Source: Candidatus Gastranaerophilales bacterium (lineage in GTDB: Bacteria > Cyanobacteriota > Vampirovibrionia > Gastranaerophilales > Gastranaerophilaceae). From it: a DNA stretch of 61,462 nt. Shown here piece by piece: positions 34,342 through 42,809 of this stretch. Made by a program: the position numbers and the translations under genes. A model generated the notes under the pieces. The model was not told the origin of the DNA. It searched no databases and was given only the letters and a program-made list of their open reading frames with translations. Numbering within the stretch: the first letter of the stretch is position 1; every line of letters begins with the position of its first letter. Location of the stretch: NCBI GenBank assembly GCA_944327255.1, contig CALVHA010000015.1, forward strand, positions 1 to 61,462, read 5' to 3'.

Positions 34342-34818
34342 ATGAAAAAGTCCTCAATAAATGATTTTGCTGAAAATTTTTTGCCATATCAAATTGTGTA
34401 TACTGCAAATTTTAATAAATCTTTCAGACGAGAGTTTCAGGCAAAATGTATTTCTCCGGAGGTTGGAGCAGATGAGTTTGCTGTATTAATGTTAATTGAT
34501 TTTGAACCCGATATTTCTCAAACAGATATTGCGAAATACCTTTTCAAGGGTAAGGCGCATATTGGTAAGATTCTTAATGATATGGAAGAAAAAGGGTATA
34601 TCAAAAGAGTTGTTGATATAAAAAAGAATATAATGATTAAAAAGAATATGCTGACCAAAAAAGGAGTTGAGTATGTAAATTATGGGAAAGAAAAATCTCA
34701 AATTATTAAAGAAAAAATGGATAGAGAATTTTCTGCTGCTGAACGTGAAATGTTTATTTCTTTTTTAAAACGTTTTCGAGGAGTTCTTTCTTCCCTTATA
34801 GATGTAAAATTAAAATAA
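34342..34818 (+). CDS. MarR-family transcriptional regulator
   Basis: A 158-residue winged-helix repressor-type protein. The recognition region DISQTDIAKYLFKGKAHIGKILNDMEEKGYIKR (from about residue 50) is the MarR helix-turn-helix and wing; N- and C-terminal helices form the dimer interface. An ATG at 34306 is also in frame but overlaps the promoter; AGGA lies seven bases before the ATG at 34342. MarR proteins bind 16-20 bp palindromes and often respond to phenolics, lipids or oxidants. The palindrome-like site beside its -35 suggests autoregulation. A terminator follows directly. Confidence 0.88.
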   Translation: MKKSSINDFAENFLPYQIVYTANFNKSFRREFQAKCISPEVGADEFAVLMLIDFEPDISQTDIAKYLFKGKAHIGKILNDMEEKGYIKRVVDIKKNIMIKKNMLTKKGVEYVNYGKEKSQIIKEKMDREFSAAEREMFISFLKRFRGVLSSLIDVKLK

Positions 34819-34848
34819 AAAAGAGGATTTGGAAAATCCTCTTTTTTT
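34817..34848. terminator. Bidirectional terminator
   Basis: AAAAAAGAGGATTT and AAATCCTCTTTTTTT form a strong stem with A- and T-runs on both sides, between the convergent MarR gene and the gene at 34853-35353. Confidence 0.9.
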
Positions 34849-34852
34849 GTGT

Positions 34853-35353
34853 TTATTCAAGACCCAATGCTTGTTTGTTTTTCTGGGATACCATATCCAT
34901 TGCTGCAAATATTTTGTTTTGTACATCCTTAATGTCATTGTATGTTGTATCTAGGTCTTTTAATTGGTTGAAATAACCCATAAGAGCACTTAACTCTTGC
35001 GGATTGTTTTCAGCTTCATCAATTTGAGCTTCAAGTTCTTCTGCAATATTTATCATGATAGTTTCAGGATCATCCGCATCAGAATAAGTAACCCCAAGTT
35101 GACCGGCTAGTGTTTTAACATCTGACATTACTTCAGTTTCTGTTAAAGTTTCTCCATTTACTTGTGCTTGTTCTGCTCGTGCTTCCTGAATTTTTTGCTG
35201 AGCCTGAGCCTCTGTCATTCCTTCAGTAACAGGAATCCCTAATGCTTCAAGCGTTTTTTTTGTACTTTCTGATAGTTCATCCGTTTCTTCTGTCTGTGCA
35301 CCTAGTGCAATAGCTTGTGTTTCTGTTGAATTGACTGAATTAATTTGTGTCAT
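34853..35353 (-). CDS. Hypothetical acidic, Gln/Glu/Thr-rich protein
   Basis: Unknown function. With the ATG at 35353 (SD GAGGAG six bases upstream) it is 166 residues, acidic and rich in Glu, Gln, Ala and Thr, with no Cys, no signal peptide and no membrane segment. The N-terminal 25 residues are polar (MTQINSVNSTETQ); the rest is predicted helical, with a segment that includes 'KTLEALGIPVTEGMTEAQAQ', resembling short EF-hand-less helical repeats. A longer frame reaches 35422 but its start is worse and would add a Cys/Lys-rich leader. A 7-bp inverted repeat lies 22 bases upstream of the chosen start. Confidence 0.65.
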   Translation of the reverse strand: MTQINSVNSTETQAIALGAQTEETDELSESTKKTLEALGIPVTEGMTEAQAQQKIQEARAEQAQVNGETLTETEVMSDVKTLAGQLGVTYSDADDPETIMINIAEELEAQIDEAENNPQELSALMGYFNQLKDLDTTYNDIKDVQNKIFAAMDMVSQKNKQALGLE

Positions 35354-35374
35354 CTCTACTCCTCTCTTGCTCTG

Positions 35375-35390
35375 TTTTGAACATTCAAAA
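35375..35390. repeat. Operator-like inverted repeat TTTTGAA-CA-TTCAAAA
   Basis: Perfect seven-base arms around two bases, 22 bases upstream of the minus-strand start at 35353. It may be an operator or a leader hairpin. Confidence 0.45.
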
Positions 35391-35461
35391 CTACAAAGGG
35401 GTTGTCGGATATTTTTTTTCATATCTTTAAAATTTTTTTGCTTTTGTTACAAAAAATTTAC

Positions 35462-35498
35462 AAAAAAAAGAAGATTGCTTATGCAATCTTCTTTTTTT
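35462..35498. terminator. Rho-independent terminator of the gene at 35512-36066
   Basis: AAAAAAAAGAAGATTGC pairs with GCAATCTTCTTTTTTT around TTAT. It lies just past the stop of the minus-strand gene and is symmetric enough to work both ways. Confidence 0.9.
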
Positions 35499-35511
35499 AT
35501 AGATTCTCTGC

Positions 35512-36066
35512 TTATACACAAGCAAATTCTGTTTCTGTTTCGCATACACTACAGAAATTATAATTATTGATTAGATCATTTTTTTCAAAATAAGTATAAC
35601 CATCCATTTCCAATTCATCACATTGATTAAGAGTTGTCAATGGTAAGTTTTTTGCTGTTTTTGAATCAACGATTAACTTTTGAACCTTTAAGTTTTTAGG
35701 TAATTGTTCCAGTTTTGTATTTCTTATATTCAAAACATTAGTTTGAACGTCTGTATTTAATTTTGTAATATTACTTTTTTCAATGTTTAAACTTCCTGTA
35801 TAAATATGTGAAGGGAGTTTTTTGATTTTGCTTCCTGCCATATTAACGCTTTCTGCATCAAAAGCACAGTTTACATTTTTAATGTCAGCTCCTGATAAAT
35901 TTAAATTATTGCTTACCCAACCAATTGAAAGTGAATCAATTGTACATTTTGAAAGATTTAGATTTCCCTGAATGTCTCCAAGTTCCAACTTTTTAATTGT
36001 GCAGCCTGATAAATCTAAATCTCCGCCATTGTAGCTGCTAATTAATTGTTCATAATCTTTTTTCAT
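35512..36066 (-). CDS. Small beta-solenoid/leucine-rich-type repeat protein
   Basis: A 184-residue protein of unknown function. Residues ~14-150 repeat a unit of about 21 residues with N-L-x-x-[ST]-x-I/L-x-x-L spacing (for example 'LDLSGCTIKKLELGDIQ', 'LNLSKCTIDSLSIGWVS'), consistent with an LRR or pentapeptide-like solenoid. No signal peptide or membrane segment is present, so it is probably cytoplasmic. The C terminus holds four Cys or His-like positions (FCSVCETETEFACV) that could bind metal, but this is weak. GGAGG eight bases upstream is a strong SD, and a TATAAT lies 30 bases upstream. Confidence 0.7.
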   Translation of the reverse strand: MKKDYEQLISSYNGGDLDLSGCTIKKLELGDIQGNLNLSKCTIDSLSIGWVSNNLNLSGADIKNVNCAFDAESVNMAGSKIKKLPSHIYTGSLNIEKSNITKLNTDVQTNVLNIRNTKLEQLPKNLKVQKLIVDSKTAKNLPLTTLNQCDELEMDGYTYFEKNDLINNYNFCSVCETETEFACV

Positions 36067-36095
36067 GAAAAAAACCTCCTATGTTTTGTATCGTT

Positions 36096-36101
36096 ATTAT
36101 A
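36096..36101 (-). promoter_or_regulatory. -10 element of the solenoid-protein gene
   Basis: TATAAT on the minus strand, about 30 bases before the ATG, preceded by TG. No clear -35. Confidence 0.5.
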
Positions 36102-36246
36102 CATAAATATACTTTTGCTTATATCCTACAAATAATGGTTTTTTTTATTTTTCTTTTCGCCTCATGCGCTACCTTAGTGAGTAATGTGTTATATCTTGCT
36201 CTGATTTTAAATTGAAAAGTAATTAGAAATTTGTTTTGAGGAAAAA

Positions 36247-38352
36247 ATGAAATATATTAAACTATTTATTCTTATATTATTTTTGCAATTAAATTATTTA
36301 TCTTTTGCTGGAGAGTTACCCGAATTAACAGCGACGAAGTATCCTGATTATGCCTGTATGTATTTGGGTGAAGATAAATGCGAATCGTTTAATAGGAAAA
36401 TGTTTAATTTTAATTTAAAATTAAACAAATTTTTGATTCGTCCCGTTCATATTGTTTGGGCTTCAATAATGCCTAAGTATGGAATGGAGAGGATTAAGAG
36501 TGTTTATACAAATATTGAATATCCTAAAAGGTTAGTAAGTACTCTAATCCAAAGGGACTTTAAATCTTCAGGGAGAGAAACATTGAGGTTTTTGACAAAT
36601 TCTACTCTTGGGATTGGTGGAATGTTTGATCCTGCAAAAAGACTTTTTAATCTTGAGCCTGCAGATGAAAATATGGATCAGGCTCTTTCGATGTGCAAAT
36701 GTAATTCAGGTTGTTATTTAGTTTTGCCGTGTATACCTGCAACTACTCCGAGGGGATTGGCCGGTAAAGCTCTGGATACAGCTCTTAACCCTTCATGTTA
36801 TATTGCAACTCCGATAGTTGCTCTTGTTAAACTTGGATTTACTGTAAATCAGACAAATGATATTGAACCATTAGCAGAACTTATTGAATCAAATTATGCA
36901 GATCCTTATGATATAACAAAAAAACTTTACGGCCTTGATAATTACATTAAAGCGCATAATCTTGACAGAAAAGATGTGCTTGATACAAATGTTGAAATTT
37001 TACAGGATTCTAATGTTGAGATGGTAAACAATTCTGATAATTCAAAAAATATTTTAACTTCAAAGACGCCTGAAGAAACTCTTAATGAGTTGTTGGCGCA
37101 TACTGGATTGCTCAAAGACGGAATAAGTAAAGGTGGCGTGGTATTGAAAGATGAAAAACCTAAGCCTGATATTGTTTTAGATGATTATAATCCTCAAACA
37201 CCGGTTATTGATGCAATGAGAACTGCTTTATTTACGGTTCCTGATATAGATGAATCAATTTGGGGGGATTTTTCTATTTGGAACAGATGTTTCAGAAACA
37301 GACTTAAAACTTCTGAGGTTAGTATTGATCCAGAAAAAGATGGTTATAGATTTAAATACATTATGCAAAAAAATAAAAATTCTCCTGTTGCGATTATTTA
37401 TCCTTCTATAGGAGAGGGTATTATGTCTCATCATTCAGTTGTTATGGCCAAGTTGTTTTATGATGAAGGATATTCGGTAATAATACAGGGGAGTCATTTC
37501 CAGTGGGAATTTGTCAAGAGTATGCCTGATGGGTATTATCCGGGAATTCCGAGTCAGGATGCTGATTATTTGAAAATAGTTACGTCTAAAATCCTTACTA
37601 AATTAGAAAATAAATATAAATGTAAGTTTCAGGAAAAAGTTGTTTTGGGAACTTCATTCGGCGCTTTGGAAACTCTGTTTTTGGCCGATAAGGAATACAA
37701 AAATAATACAATGAATATTACTAAATATATTTCAATTAATCCACCGATCGAGCTTATTTATGCAATGAAACAGGTCGATAAAAATAATGAAGATTGGAAA
37801 AAAAATCCGAATAATTTAAAAGGGCGTGTTGCTGTTACGGCTGCTAAGATATTACGATTATTAGAGGAGAGTGATTCCCCTGATTTTAAAATTTCACAAT
37901 TACCGTTTTCAGATAGCGAAGCAAAACTTATTACTGGTTTTATAATGCATCAGAAATTGTCTGATTTGATATTTACTCTGGAAAATGCTCCAAAATCTAA
38001 AAAATCTGATATTTATCAACAGATAAATAATATGAGTTATGAAGATTATATGAATAAATATATTCTTGCAAATTCTTTGTTTACTTTTGATGATTTAAAT
38101 TATGACACCAGTTTATATTCTATTGCAGATTACTTGCAGGCAAATGATAATTATAAAATTTTTCATACCTTAGATGATTATTTGGTCAACCAGCAACAGT
38201 TATCAAGGTTAAAAAAATATGCAGGAGAAAATGCAATATATGTAAATAATGGATCTCATCTCGGGTATTTATACAGACCTGAGTTTATGGAAGCATTAAA
38301 AAAAGAGATTTCTCTTGACAATATCCGAAGCGAAAGAAAAGCTCTTGAATAA
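36247..38352 (+). CDS. MlaA-like protein fused to an alpha/beta-hydrolase-like domain
   Basis: A 701-residue exported protein. A Sec signal peptide (1-21) lacks a lipobox Cys, unlike classical MlaA. Residues ~30-245 match MlaA/VacJ: ESFNRKMFNFN, LIQRDFKSSGRETLRFLTNSTLGIGGMFD and a YLVLPCIPATTPRG motif. MlaA removes mislocalised phospholipids from the outer leaflet of the outer membrane. A linker follows, and residues ~325-700 look like an alpha/beta hydrolase: nucleophile elbow GTSFGA with S470 and a C-terminal His in NGSHLGY (H671). The fusion suggests lipid extraction joined to hydrolysis or transfer. SD GAGG. It converges on the lipid-kinase gene with a five-base gap and no terminator. Confidence 0.82.
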   Translation: MKYIKLFILILFLQLNYLSFAGELPELTATKYPDYACMYLGEDKCESFNRKMFNFNLKLNKFLIRPVHIVWASIMPKYGMERIKSVYTNIEYPKRLVSTLIQRDFKSSGRETLRFLTNSTLGIGGMFDPAKRLFNLEPADENMDQALSMCKCNSGCYLVLPCIPATTPRGLAGKALDTALNPSCYIATPIVALVKLGFTVNQTNDIEPLAELIESNYADPYDITKKLYGLDNYIKAHNLDRKDVLDTNVEILQDSNVEMVNNSDNSKNILTSKTPEETLNELLAHTGLLKDGISKGGVVLKDEKPKPDIVLDDYNPQTPVIDAMRTALFTVPDIDESIWGDFSIWNRCFRNRLKTSEVSIDPEKDGYRFKYIMQKNKNSPVAIIYPSIGEGIMSHHSVVMAKLFYDEGYSVIIQGSHFQWEFVKSMPDGYYPGIPSQDADYLKIVTSKILTKLENKYKCKFQEKVVLGTSFGALETLFLADKEYKNNTMNITKYISINPPIELIYAMKQVDKNNEDWKKNPNNLKGRVAVTAAKILRLLEESDSPDFKISQLPFSDSEAKLITGFIMHQKLSDLIFTLENAPKSKKSDIYQQINNMSYEDYMNKYILANSLFTFDDLNYDTSLYSIADYLQANDNYKIFHTLDDYLVNQQQLSRLKKYAGENAIYVNNGSHLGYLYRPEFMEALKKEISLDNIRSERKALE

Positions 38353-38357
38353 AGTTT

Positions 38358-39269
38358 TTATTTAGAGTGAATATAACCTTGTTCCTTTAATGCAAATTTT
38401 ATAGGAGAATGTTTTTTCGAAAACACTTTTATACTGTTATTTATGATACTTATTTGAATATCACCTTTAACTTTAGCTTTTTCACCGTCAATATGTGCTG
38501 TGTTTATGGTGTTTGAAATTTTTATATTTGAAACTTGAAAATATTCAGCCCTTGAATTTGATGTTTTAATATTGAAAATAATTCTTAAAAATTCATAGAA
38601 AAACAGTAGCGGGTTTTTCGTTTTCAAAATAAAAATGTCCGCTAAATTATCGGTAAGAGAAGATTTTTTTGATAGTGATACAATGTTTTTGTACATATTA
38701 TTCGCATTTGCAATAATTATACATGAAGCCTCTACTTTTTTATGTATGTTATTATAAAATAAATTGTATTTTTTATTTTTTAATCTTAATGCAAAAAGAA
38801 TTCCTGCAATGAAGTAAGAAAAATATCCAAATTTGTTTTTTAATGATTGTGGGGTTTTGCAAATGATGTCGGCATCATATCCCATCCCGAATCTTAAAAT
38901 ACCATAATTATCATTGATTTTAATCGAATCAATAGTTGAGATATTATTTGAGTCAATCACATTTAGTGAATCTTTTAAATTTGCTGGAATTCCTAATTTT
39001 GCGGCAAGTAAATTAGCTGTCCCGCAAGGAATTATCCCTAGAACTTTATCTGTATTAATGATATATGGAATTACTTTACTTACAGTACCATCTCCGCCAA
39101 TTGCTATGATCGTGTCAAAGCCTGTTTTATCTATGGTATTTATCATTGAAATATTTATAATCTTAAATGACAAATCTCTTTTTAATAAAAAAGATAAAAG
39201 TCGTTTTTTATACTTAATAGCCTGTTTTCTACCGGCATTTATGTTAAATACAACAAGTACGTTCTTCAT
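38358..39269 (-). CDS. Diacylglycerol-kinase-family lipid kinase
   Basis: A 303-residue DAGK/YegS-type lipid kinase. The nucleotide loop GGDGT is at 58-62, and IPCGTANLLAAKLGIP follows near 82-97. Family members phosphorylate diacylglycerol, ceramide-like or undecaprenol-type lipids. An upstream ATG/TTG-extended frame to 39356 is out of register with any SD; the ATG at 39269 is preceded by CAGGTG and forms an ATGA overlap with the stop of the PAP2 gene, so it is the start. It is the last gene of the minus-strand string. A kinase next to a lipid phosphatase suggests a phosphorylation cycle on one lipid. Confidence 0.88.
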   Translation of the reverse strand: MKNVLVVFNINAGRKQAIKYKKRLLSFLLKRDLSFKIINISMINTIDKTGFDTIIAIGGDGTVSKVIPYIINTDKVLGIIPCGTANLLAAKLGIPANLKDSLNVIDSNNISTIDSIKINDNYGILRFGMGYDADIICKTPQSLKNKFGYFSYFIAGILFALRLKNKKYNLFYNNIHKKVEASCIIIANANNMYKNIVSLSKKSSLTDNLADIFILKTKNPLLFFYEFLRIIFNIKTSNSRAEYFQVSNIKISNTINTAHIDGEKAKVKGDIQISIINNSIKVFSKKHSPIKFALKEQGYIHSK

Positions 39270-39859
39270 AAAATACACCTGCTGTAAATACCGAGTAAAC
39301 ATCCCCCTAAAATATATGCACCGAGAACATCTGTCGGATAATGTACCCCAAGCCATATTCTTGAGAAGCCTACAAACAATATCCAGGCAATTGAAAAAGT
39401 TATTATTGAATATTTTAATTGCTTATTTGCTATATGTTTTAGCGCATATAAAATAACCATTCCCCAGAGACAAAATGTTACAAGGCTATGACTTGAAACA
39501 TAGCTGAAACTTTCCGGATGAATTGATAGTTGCAGATTATACGTAGGCCTTTGTCTATGAATAAGCGGTTTTATTATGCAATTTAATAAAAATGTAATCA
39601 AAGGTATTGAGCATAAAAATAATATATTCAAATATTTTTTCTCTTTAAAGAAATAAGCACTTCCTCCCATTATTGGAACCGCAATCATTATAGAATAAAG
39701 AATACAGTCAGGAAGAAGAGGTATAAATAGAGGAATTGCGGATAATGTATGTTGAATAAATGCAATCAAACACTTATCCCATAACGTAATTATGGGATAA
39801 GTGTTTACAATTAAAGTATATAATATGAAGATTATTAATATTCCAATTGTTTTTTTCAT
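39266..39859 (-). CDS. PAP2-family membrane lipid phosphatase
   Basis: A 197-residue polytopic phosphatase with six hydrophobic segments. The three PAP2 motifs are visible: KX6RP at 97-105, a variant second motif YVSSHS (about 120-125; PSGH is usual, so Pro and Gly are changed but His124 is kept), and SRIWLGVHYPTD (about 168-179). The family dephosphorylates phosphatidate, PGP, undecaprenyl pyrophosphate or lipid A. The ATG at 39859 has a GGAAAG SD; an earlier TTG at 39883 is rejected. It starts two bases after the radical SAM gene and ends in an ATGA overlap with the lipid kinase. Confidence 0.87.
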   Translation of the reverse strand: MKKTIGILIIFILYTLIVNTYPIITLWDKCLIAFIQHTLSAIPLFIPLLPDCILYSIMIAVPIMGGSAYFFKEKKYLNILFLCSIPLITFLLNCIIKPLIHRQRPTYNLQLSIHPESFSYVSSHSLVTFCLWGMVILYALKHIANKQLKYSIITFSIAWILFVGFSRIWLGVHYPTDVLGAYILGGCLLGIYSRCIL

Positions 39860-39861
39860 TA

Positions 39862-41376
39862 TTACTTTCCGCAAAGAGAACAATTCCCGCTACATTTGTT
39901 CTTAGGAGCTTCTGTTGAGCAGAAGTGATCTCTGTCAATATAATATTCCCCTTCCAGTGGAAATATTGTCATCCAGAGATTCTCTCTCCAATCTTTATCA
40001 AGGATTTCTTTTACATCCTGAGAATATTTATCGATTTTTGCAGTTATTTCGGGATTTGTTAGATAATCAGCAGCTTTTTCATGTGTTTCATAAGGCTTAA
40101 ATTCCTCATAGTATTTTCTTAAGACATCCGGTCTGTCAACGATCATACAAGGTCTAAGCATGTTTCCATCTTCATATGGAATACCGTCTCTGATAGCTTT
40201 CATAAAAGGAGCTGCAAGCGCTTCTGTTAAAGTACAATTGTTTACGTTGTGAGTTGCAAGGTGAACAAATGTACAAGGCTCTACATCTCCTTTCGGATTA
40301 ACATGAATGTATTGTCTTCCACCTGCAATACAACCCATCATTTCAGGCCCATCTCCCCAGAAGTCAACTGTCATCATTGGTAATGTGTTTCTTGCATTAT
40401 ATACTGCTTTTAAAATCTGTTGTCTTTGTTCCGCATTTGGAACTAAATCTACGTCAGGATTTTCTCCTATTGGTACATAGTGGAAAAACCAGCTCCAAAG
40501 ACATCCTTTGTCTGAAAGCATCTTCATAAATTCATCAGAGGTAACTTCATCACAATTTTCTCTTGTTGCAGTAATTGAACTGCCAAAGAATATGCCGGCG
40601 TCTCTTAGCATATCCATCTTTTCCATTACCATATCAAAACAACCTTCGCCTCTTATTTTATCATTGTTTTCGCGCATCCCGCCTAATGAAAACATTGGCT
40701 GAACATTTCCGAGTTGTTTTAATTTTTCAACGGTTTTCTCTGTAATTAAAGAACCGTTTGTGAATGTAATAAACGTACAATCACTGAATTCTTCTGCAAG
40801 TTCCAAAAATTCCTTTCTACAAAACGGTTCTCCGCCAACTATAGGAAATATGTGAATTCCCATAATATCACGGGCTTCAGTAAAGATTTCTCTCCATTTT
40901 TCTTTTGTTAAATCTTCTCTTACATCATACTCATGCGCCCAGCAACCTTTGCAGTGAAAATTACAATTTTTTGTGATACTTGCGAGTAAAACCGTCGGAG
41001 GAAAAAATCCATTTTTCTTGTTAAATTCTGAACGTTTTCTCAAGTTATCTCCATAATATCCGTTAACAAAAAAGTTTTTAATCCATTTGTTGCGGCAGTT
41101 TGGATGTAATTCTGTTAATATCTTTTTCCACCATAAAAGATGAGGGTGTTCTGACTCAAACAACCACTGCATGCGTCTGGCGTGGTTTATACCTCCTTTT
41201 GAACCGGAAATTTTTTCAAATATTTTTGCAAGATTAATAAGTTTCTGTTTGCTGAAATTGTTTCCTAGATAGTTTATTGTTTGATCTATGACAAAGTTAT
41301 TGAACTTTAATTTAAGTCCATCAAAGGCTCCCATTGAATTGGATTGCCATACTGTTGATTGTTTTTCTACTCTCAT
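39862..41376 (-). CDS. Radical SAM protein with SPASM-like C-terminus, lipid-operon type
   Basis: A 504-residue radical SAM enzyme. The SAM cluster motif CNFHCKGC places C138, C142 and C145; GGEPF is near 177. The N-terminal 120 residues are helical. Later motifs include GNVQPMFSLGG, SITATREN and a Cys-rich tail (CSTEAPKNKCSGNCSLCGK) that could ligate an auxiliary cluster. I recall this family from clostridial and related genomes with unassigned function; distant kinship to tetraether/membrane-spanning lipid synthases is possible but unproven. It lies between the polysaccharide genes and PAP2/lipid kinase, so a lipid substrate is my inference. Confidence 0.75.
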   Translation of the reverse strand: MRVEKQSTVWQSNSMGAFDGLKLKFNNFVIDQTINYLGNNFSKQKLINLAKIFEKISGSKGGINHARRMQWLFESEHPHLLWWKKILTELHPNCRNKWIKNFFVNGYYGDNLRKRSEFNKKNGFFPPTVLLASITKNCNFHCKGCWAHEYDVREDLTKEKWREIFTEARDIMGIHIFPIVGGEPFCRKEFLELAEEFSDCTFITFTNGSLITEKTVEKLKQLGNVQPMFSLGGMRENNDKIRGEGCFDMVMEKMDMLRDAGIFFGSSITATRENCDEVTSDEFMKMLSDKGCLWSWFFHYVPIGENPDVDLVPNAEQRQQILKAVYNARNTLPMMTVDFWGDGPEMMGCIAGGRQYIHVNPKGDVEPCTFVHLATHNVNNCTLTEALAAPFMKAIRDGIPYEDGNMLRPCMIVDRPDVLRKYYEEFKPYETHEKAADYLTNPEITAKIDKYSQDVKEILDKDWRENLWMTIFPLEGEYYIDRDHFCSTEAPKNKCSGNCSLCGK

Positions 41377-41390
41377 TATATCCCTTCCTT

Positions 41391-42746
41391 CTATATAAGA
41401 ACTTCTTTTAATATTTTTTTATTCATTTCGTTTAACATTTGTTTAATTTGTTTGTATAACTTTGAATCAGTGCTATTAATTTTAGCAAGAAGAATTACTT
41501 CTGAAGAATTTGTTATCCCATTTACAAATTCATTAGAAATATCTCCCGGTATTATGTTTACATTCCTGAATTCACTGAGTTTTTCTAATATTTGATGAGA
41601 AATTTGTTCAAATGTAACTAATGATATTTTTTTATCCTGTTTAGATAATAACATCAATTTTAAATCTGTAAAGTCGTTTTCTAAATTATAAATAATATTA
41701 TCCCCGAGCATTGAATAAGTAAGTTTTTTATCTGTATTTTCAGAGATTATAACAGCAAATATGGATGCAATAAATCCAAAAACTATTCCTAATAATATAT
41801 TTATTAGAAGCTTTGGAGATGCGTATTCAAAGTCTCTTAGTTTTTGAGGTTCTTTAAGAACAAGAACTTTCGAAGTATCAGACATTTCTTCGACCATCTT
41901 TGCCCATTCAAGTTTTGAAGATAGAGTTGCGACTTTTGATGCCTCTTCTGTTACTGCAACTCTTGATCGTTCTCCTGCTTTTATTTGTCCTGCAAGATTG
42001 GACATGGCTTGTTGTGCAGATTTAGAAAATGCGCTCATTGCAGAAAGTCCGCTAGCTCCTGCCATGGCTTGTTCAGGTAATCCGCTAACACTATTAATTT
42101 TTGCGTTTAGTGCTTTTTTTGCTTTGTTATATTCAGCTTCGATAACTTTTTTGTCTGATTTTGATTTTTCACTATTTAGTTGCTTGTGCAATTCCACATA
42201 GTTGTCAATAATTGAATTTACTACGTTATAGGCAAGTTCAGGGTCTTTTGACTTATATTCTATCGTAATTACATTCGTTCCTTTTTTGTTTTCAAAAGAA
42301 ATATTTTTCTTCAAGAAAGCTGCTGTCGAAATATATTCCCCTTCTTTTTTATTAGGAATTATTCCCCATTTCTTTTTGTAAACAAGATTGTTTTCTCTAA
42401 TAACTTTATCTATGACAAGTGGAGATTGCATCAACTCAAGTTCATTTGTTAAAGCTCCGCCACCACCGGACATGAGTGCTGCCATTCCACCACCTGCACC
42501 GAGTTCTTCAATGGCGTACGGGTTGATTTCCATCATGTTAGAATTATTGGCTTTGTTTACATACAAGTCACTTTCCACTTTGTATTTTTTAGGACAAATA
42601 AAAGTTAGAAGTATGAAAAAAATTAAAATAGAAATGAAAACTTTTAAAATAAGTCCTTTTCTATCCCATAATGTATATAAGATTTTTTTGATATCAATGG
42701 TGATTTCTTCATCAAGATCTTGTGAATTATAGTAATCTGTTTGCAT
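41391..42746 (-). CDS. Wzz/GNVR-type polysaccharide chain-length regulator
   Basis: A 451-residue inner-membrane polysaccharide co-polymerase. It has a short N-terminal cytoplasmic tail, one membrane segment (about 33-52), a long periplasmic part with coiled coil (about 185-300), a Gly-rich stretch (GAGGGMAALMSGGGGA, near 83-98) and a second membrane segment (about 312-333). The C-terminal tail (~115 residues) has no Walker motif, so it is not a BY-kinase fusion, though a degenerate CpsD-like remnant cannot be excluded. AAGGAGAG precedes the ATG. It controls modal chain length with the Wzy polymerase upstream. Confidence 0.85.
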   Translation of the reverse strand: MQTDYYNSQDLDEEITIDIKKILYTLWDRKGLILKVFISILIFFILLTFICPKKYKVESDLYVNKANNSNMMEINPYAIEELGAGGGMAALMSGGGGALTNELELMQSPLVIDKVIRENNLVYKKKWGIIPNKKEGEYISTAAFLKKNISFENKKGTNVITIEYKSKDPELAYNVVNSIIDNYVELHKQLNSEKSKSDKKVIEAEYNKAKKALNAKINSVSGLPEQAMAGASGLSAMSAFSKSAQQAMSNLAGQIKAGERSRVAVTEEASKVATLSSKLEWAKMVEEMSDTSKVLVLKEPQKLRDFEYASPKLLINILLGIVFGFIASIFAVIISENTDKKLTYSMLGDNIIYNLENDFTDLKLMLLSKQDKKISLVTFEQISHQILEKLSEFRNVNIIPGDISNEFVNGITNSSEVILLAKINSTDSKLYKQIKQMLNEMNKKILKEVLI

Positions 42747-42809
42747 TAAACTCTCCTTTTCGGTTAATTATATAACAAATATCTTGTGCTATCAATAAAG
42801 ATTGATATT

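Noticed and set aside
38914..39456. Plus-strand 180-residue frame opposite lipid kinase and PAP2
   Set aside because: Crosses two well-supported genes on the other strand; no SD or domain.
41998..42732. Plus-strand frames opposite the chain-length regulator
   Set aside because: They mirror the coding strand's Gly/Ala-rich region and have no independent start signals.
42747..42809. Possible terminator between wzz and wzx
   Set aside because: No stem with T-run could be drawn; the short gap seems to be simple spacer.
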